This document shows, piece by piece, positions 5,507-7,003 of a DNA stretch of 7,003 nt. The notes below the pieces were generated by a model. That model saw nothing but the letters and a program-made list of their open reading frames with translations, did no database searches and was not told where the DNA came from. The stretch lies in the NCBI GenBank assembly GCA_024280815.1, contig JAJRPL010000219.1, positions 1-7,003 on the forward strand, written 5' to 3'. A program made the translations under genes and the position numbers. Origin of the DNA: Bacteroidota bacterium (GTDB lineage: Bacteria; Bacteroidota; Bacteroidia; Flavobacteriales; Flavobacteriaceae). The first letter of the stretch is position 1, and every line of letters starts with the position of its first letter.

Positions 5507-7003
5507 TTAAATAGATATATTATAAATTTTCTCAATAGCTCTTATATTTGCTATTTTCCATTTTAATTTACTGTCCATATTTTTCATATTATCAAGATAA
5601 AAGAATTTTTCAACACTACTTATTTTCGGATAGAATTGCAAAACGTCCCACATTTCATCTGGGGCATCAAACCCATTTTTGTTTTTCCGCCAAGCAAATT
5701 CTTTTAATCCAAAATCATCTAAAAACGTTCTCAATAAATACTTACTCCAATAACCCTTTGTCATTTTTGTAGGACTCATGCTTATTGCTGCTTCTACGAC
5801 TCTATAATCTAAAAAAGGTAATCTAACCTCAACACTACTTGCCATAGAGTTTTTATCACTGTAATTCAATAATCTTCTCAATTGAAACTTCGTTATTTCA
5901 TTAATTCTAATATCAGATTTTTTTAAATCTTTAGAAAAATTATCAACATAATTTGTATTAGAATATTTTTTTAACAATTTACCTGTTTTGAAACCAAATT
6001 TTTTAATACTTGCATATTTCCTAATAAAAGAATATCTAAAAAAAACCCAATAAAAAATAGTTTTTATTTTGGGTATTCCTGTTTGGTTTGAAATTTTACT
6101 AAGGCCTCCCTTAAAGAAAAATTGTACTATGTTATCTCTAAATAAATAGCGTTCATAACCTATAAAAACCTCATCACCACCTTGTCCTTCTATAATTACT
6201 TTGATTCCTTTATCATTCATATATCTATACATAAGGTTCTGTAACACAATTGACGGCCCTCCAAAAGGTTCTTCTTGCGAATAAATGACTTCGTCTAATA
6301 TAGAAGTTAACTTATCTTTGCTAGGTGTAACTCTCGTGTAATTATTTCCAGGGAATAGCTTTTTGTACTTTAAAGAAAACTCTGTGTCAAAATCATCTTT
6401 TGATTCTCTTAGCATTGAAAACACCTCTATTTTATTATCTTTTTTAACCTCTTGCATCAATCTGGTAATTAAAGAACTATCAATACCACCGCTTAATGCT
6501 GAAGAGAAGCCTACATCACTTCTCATTCTTATTTTAACACTATCCTTTAATAGACGTTTTAATTTATCAGAACTAATTTTAGAATCAACCTCCTCTAACT
6601 TCTTCCAAGTGAAATACCTTGAGATTTTAAAATCATTATTCAAGGTATTTATTTCTATAAAAAAACCTGGTTCTAAATTTAAAATTCCTTCATAAAAAGT
6701 CTCATTTGAATAATGTGTTATAGAATCTTTAATATAACTTGATAATGCATATTTATTCCACTTAAAATTTTCTAATTCTTTATCAAGTAATATTGGTTTT
6801 ATTTCAGAACAGCCTATAAAAGATTCTTTTTGAATGGTATAATAAAATGGCTTTATTCCAAATCTATCTCTCCATATATAAATATTCTTACTTTCAGTAT
6901 CATAAATTGAAATGACAAACATTCCATTAACTCGATGTATAAAATCTGAGCCATATTCTTTATACATTTGAATGATAACTTCAGTATCACTTTCTGTACT
7001 AAA
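5507..7003 (-). CDS. asnB: Asparagine-synthetase-type glutamine amidotransferase, N-terminus cut by the window edge
   Basis: AsnB-family enzyme: hydrolyses glutamine and transfers the ammonia to an adenylated carboxylate. The frame stays open to base 7003 and upstream codons read FSTESDTEVIIQMYKEYG, family sequence, so the ATG at 6967 is internal. In-window length is 498 residues. Roughly the first 90-100 residues, with the catalytic Cys that follows the initiator Met, lie outside. Visible (numbered from the edge): end of the glutaminase domain with NGMFVIS (26-32) and RDRFGIKPFYY (45-55); the ATP-binding PP-loop SGGIDSS (171-177); EGQGGDEVFIGY (272-283) where classical AsnB has SGEGADELF; SVEVRLPFLD (390-399); and RKNKNGF (439-445). 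First visible gene of a glycan operon, it probably amidates a sugar acid or related glycan carboxylate, as WbpS/WbmE-type proteins are thought to, rather than making free asparagine. That role is inference. Confidence 0.88.
   Translation of the reverse strand, partial: FSTESDTEVIIQMYKEYGSDFIHRVNGMFVISIYDTESKNIYIWRDRFGIKPFYYTIQKESFIGCSEIKPILLDKELENFKWNKYALSSYIKDSITHYSNETFYEGILNLEPGFFIEINTLNNDFKISRYFTWKKLEEVDSKISSDKLKRLLKDSVKIRMRSDVGFSSALSGGIDSSLITRLMQEVKKDNKIEVFSMLRESKDDFDTEFSLKYKKLFPGNNYTRVTPSKDKLTSILDEVIYSQEEPFGGPSIVLQNLMYRYMNDKGIKVIIEGQGGDEVFIGYERYLFRDNIVQFFFKGGLSKISNQTGIPKIKTIFYWVFFRYSFIRKYASIKKFGFKTGKLLKKYSNTNYVDNFSKDLKKSDIRINEITKFQLRRLLNYSDKNSMASSVEVRLPFLDYRVVEAAISMSPTKMTKGYWSKYLLRTFLDDFGLKEFAWRKNKNGFDAPDEMWDVLQFYPKISSVEKFFYLDNMKNMDSKLKWKIANIRAIEKIYNISI

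Noticed and set aside
5548..5772. Short plus-strand open frame over the 3' end of the amidotransferase
   Set aside because: Antisense shadow with no independent support.
6363..6695. 110-codon open frame on the plus strand
   Set aside because: Antisense to the well-supported amidotransferase gene; the product has no recognisable family features.
6965..6967. ATG as the start of the amidotransferase
   Set aside because: The frame is open to the window edge and the 12 upstream codons encode conserved AsnB sequence (FSTESDTEVIIQ), so this Met is internal.

Overview
The window is AT-rich and every convincing gene lies on the minus strand, so transcription runs from high to low coordinates. Base composition, the scarcity of strong Shine-Dalgarno sequences, promoter-like TAnnTTTG boxes and intergenic repeats of the type "gtcattccgacttaggaggaat" all suggest a member of the Bacteroidota, most likely a flavobacterium. 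This assignment is inference from sequence style, not a database match.

Layout in transcription order: (i) 7003-5507, an asparagine-synthetase-type glutamine amidotransferase whose N-terminus is cut by the window edge; (ii) 5491-4691, a divergent NodB/CE4-type polysaccharide deacetylase; (iii) 4634-3696, an LpxD-like left-handed beta-helix acyltransferase; (iv) 3709-3068, a PIG-L/LmbE-type zinc N-deacetylase; (v) 3071-1872, a WbuB-like family GT4 glycosyltransferase; (vi) 1871-1476, a hairpin- and repeat-rich intergenic stretch; (vii) 1475-285, a stand-alone AAA_14/DUF4143 ATPase; (viii) 284-85, a shorter intergenic stretch carrying another copy of the repeat; (ix) 84-1, the first 28 codons of a WecB-type UDP-GlcNAc 2-epimerase that runs off the left edge.

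Genes (i)-(v) are tightly packed: gaps are 15 and 56 bp, then there are overlaps of 14 and 4 bp, so they are very probably one operon for building and decorating a surface glycan (O-antigen, capsule or exopolysaccharide). The set combines a sugar epimerase, a glycosyltransferase and four possible modification activities: amidation, two unrelated deacetylases and acylation. The overlapping LpxD-like and PIG-L genes look like a deacetylate-then-reacylate pair, formally resembling LpxC-LpxD of lipid A synthesis but probably acting on a glycan sugar.

The ATPase gene is the outsider. It separates the glycosyltransferase from the epimerase and is bracketed by near-identical 22-bp direct repeats. 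The likeliest reading is a polysaccharide locus interrupted by a repeat-flanked accessory gene. No tRNA, rRNA, CRISPR array, transposase or integrase was seen.
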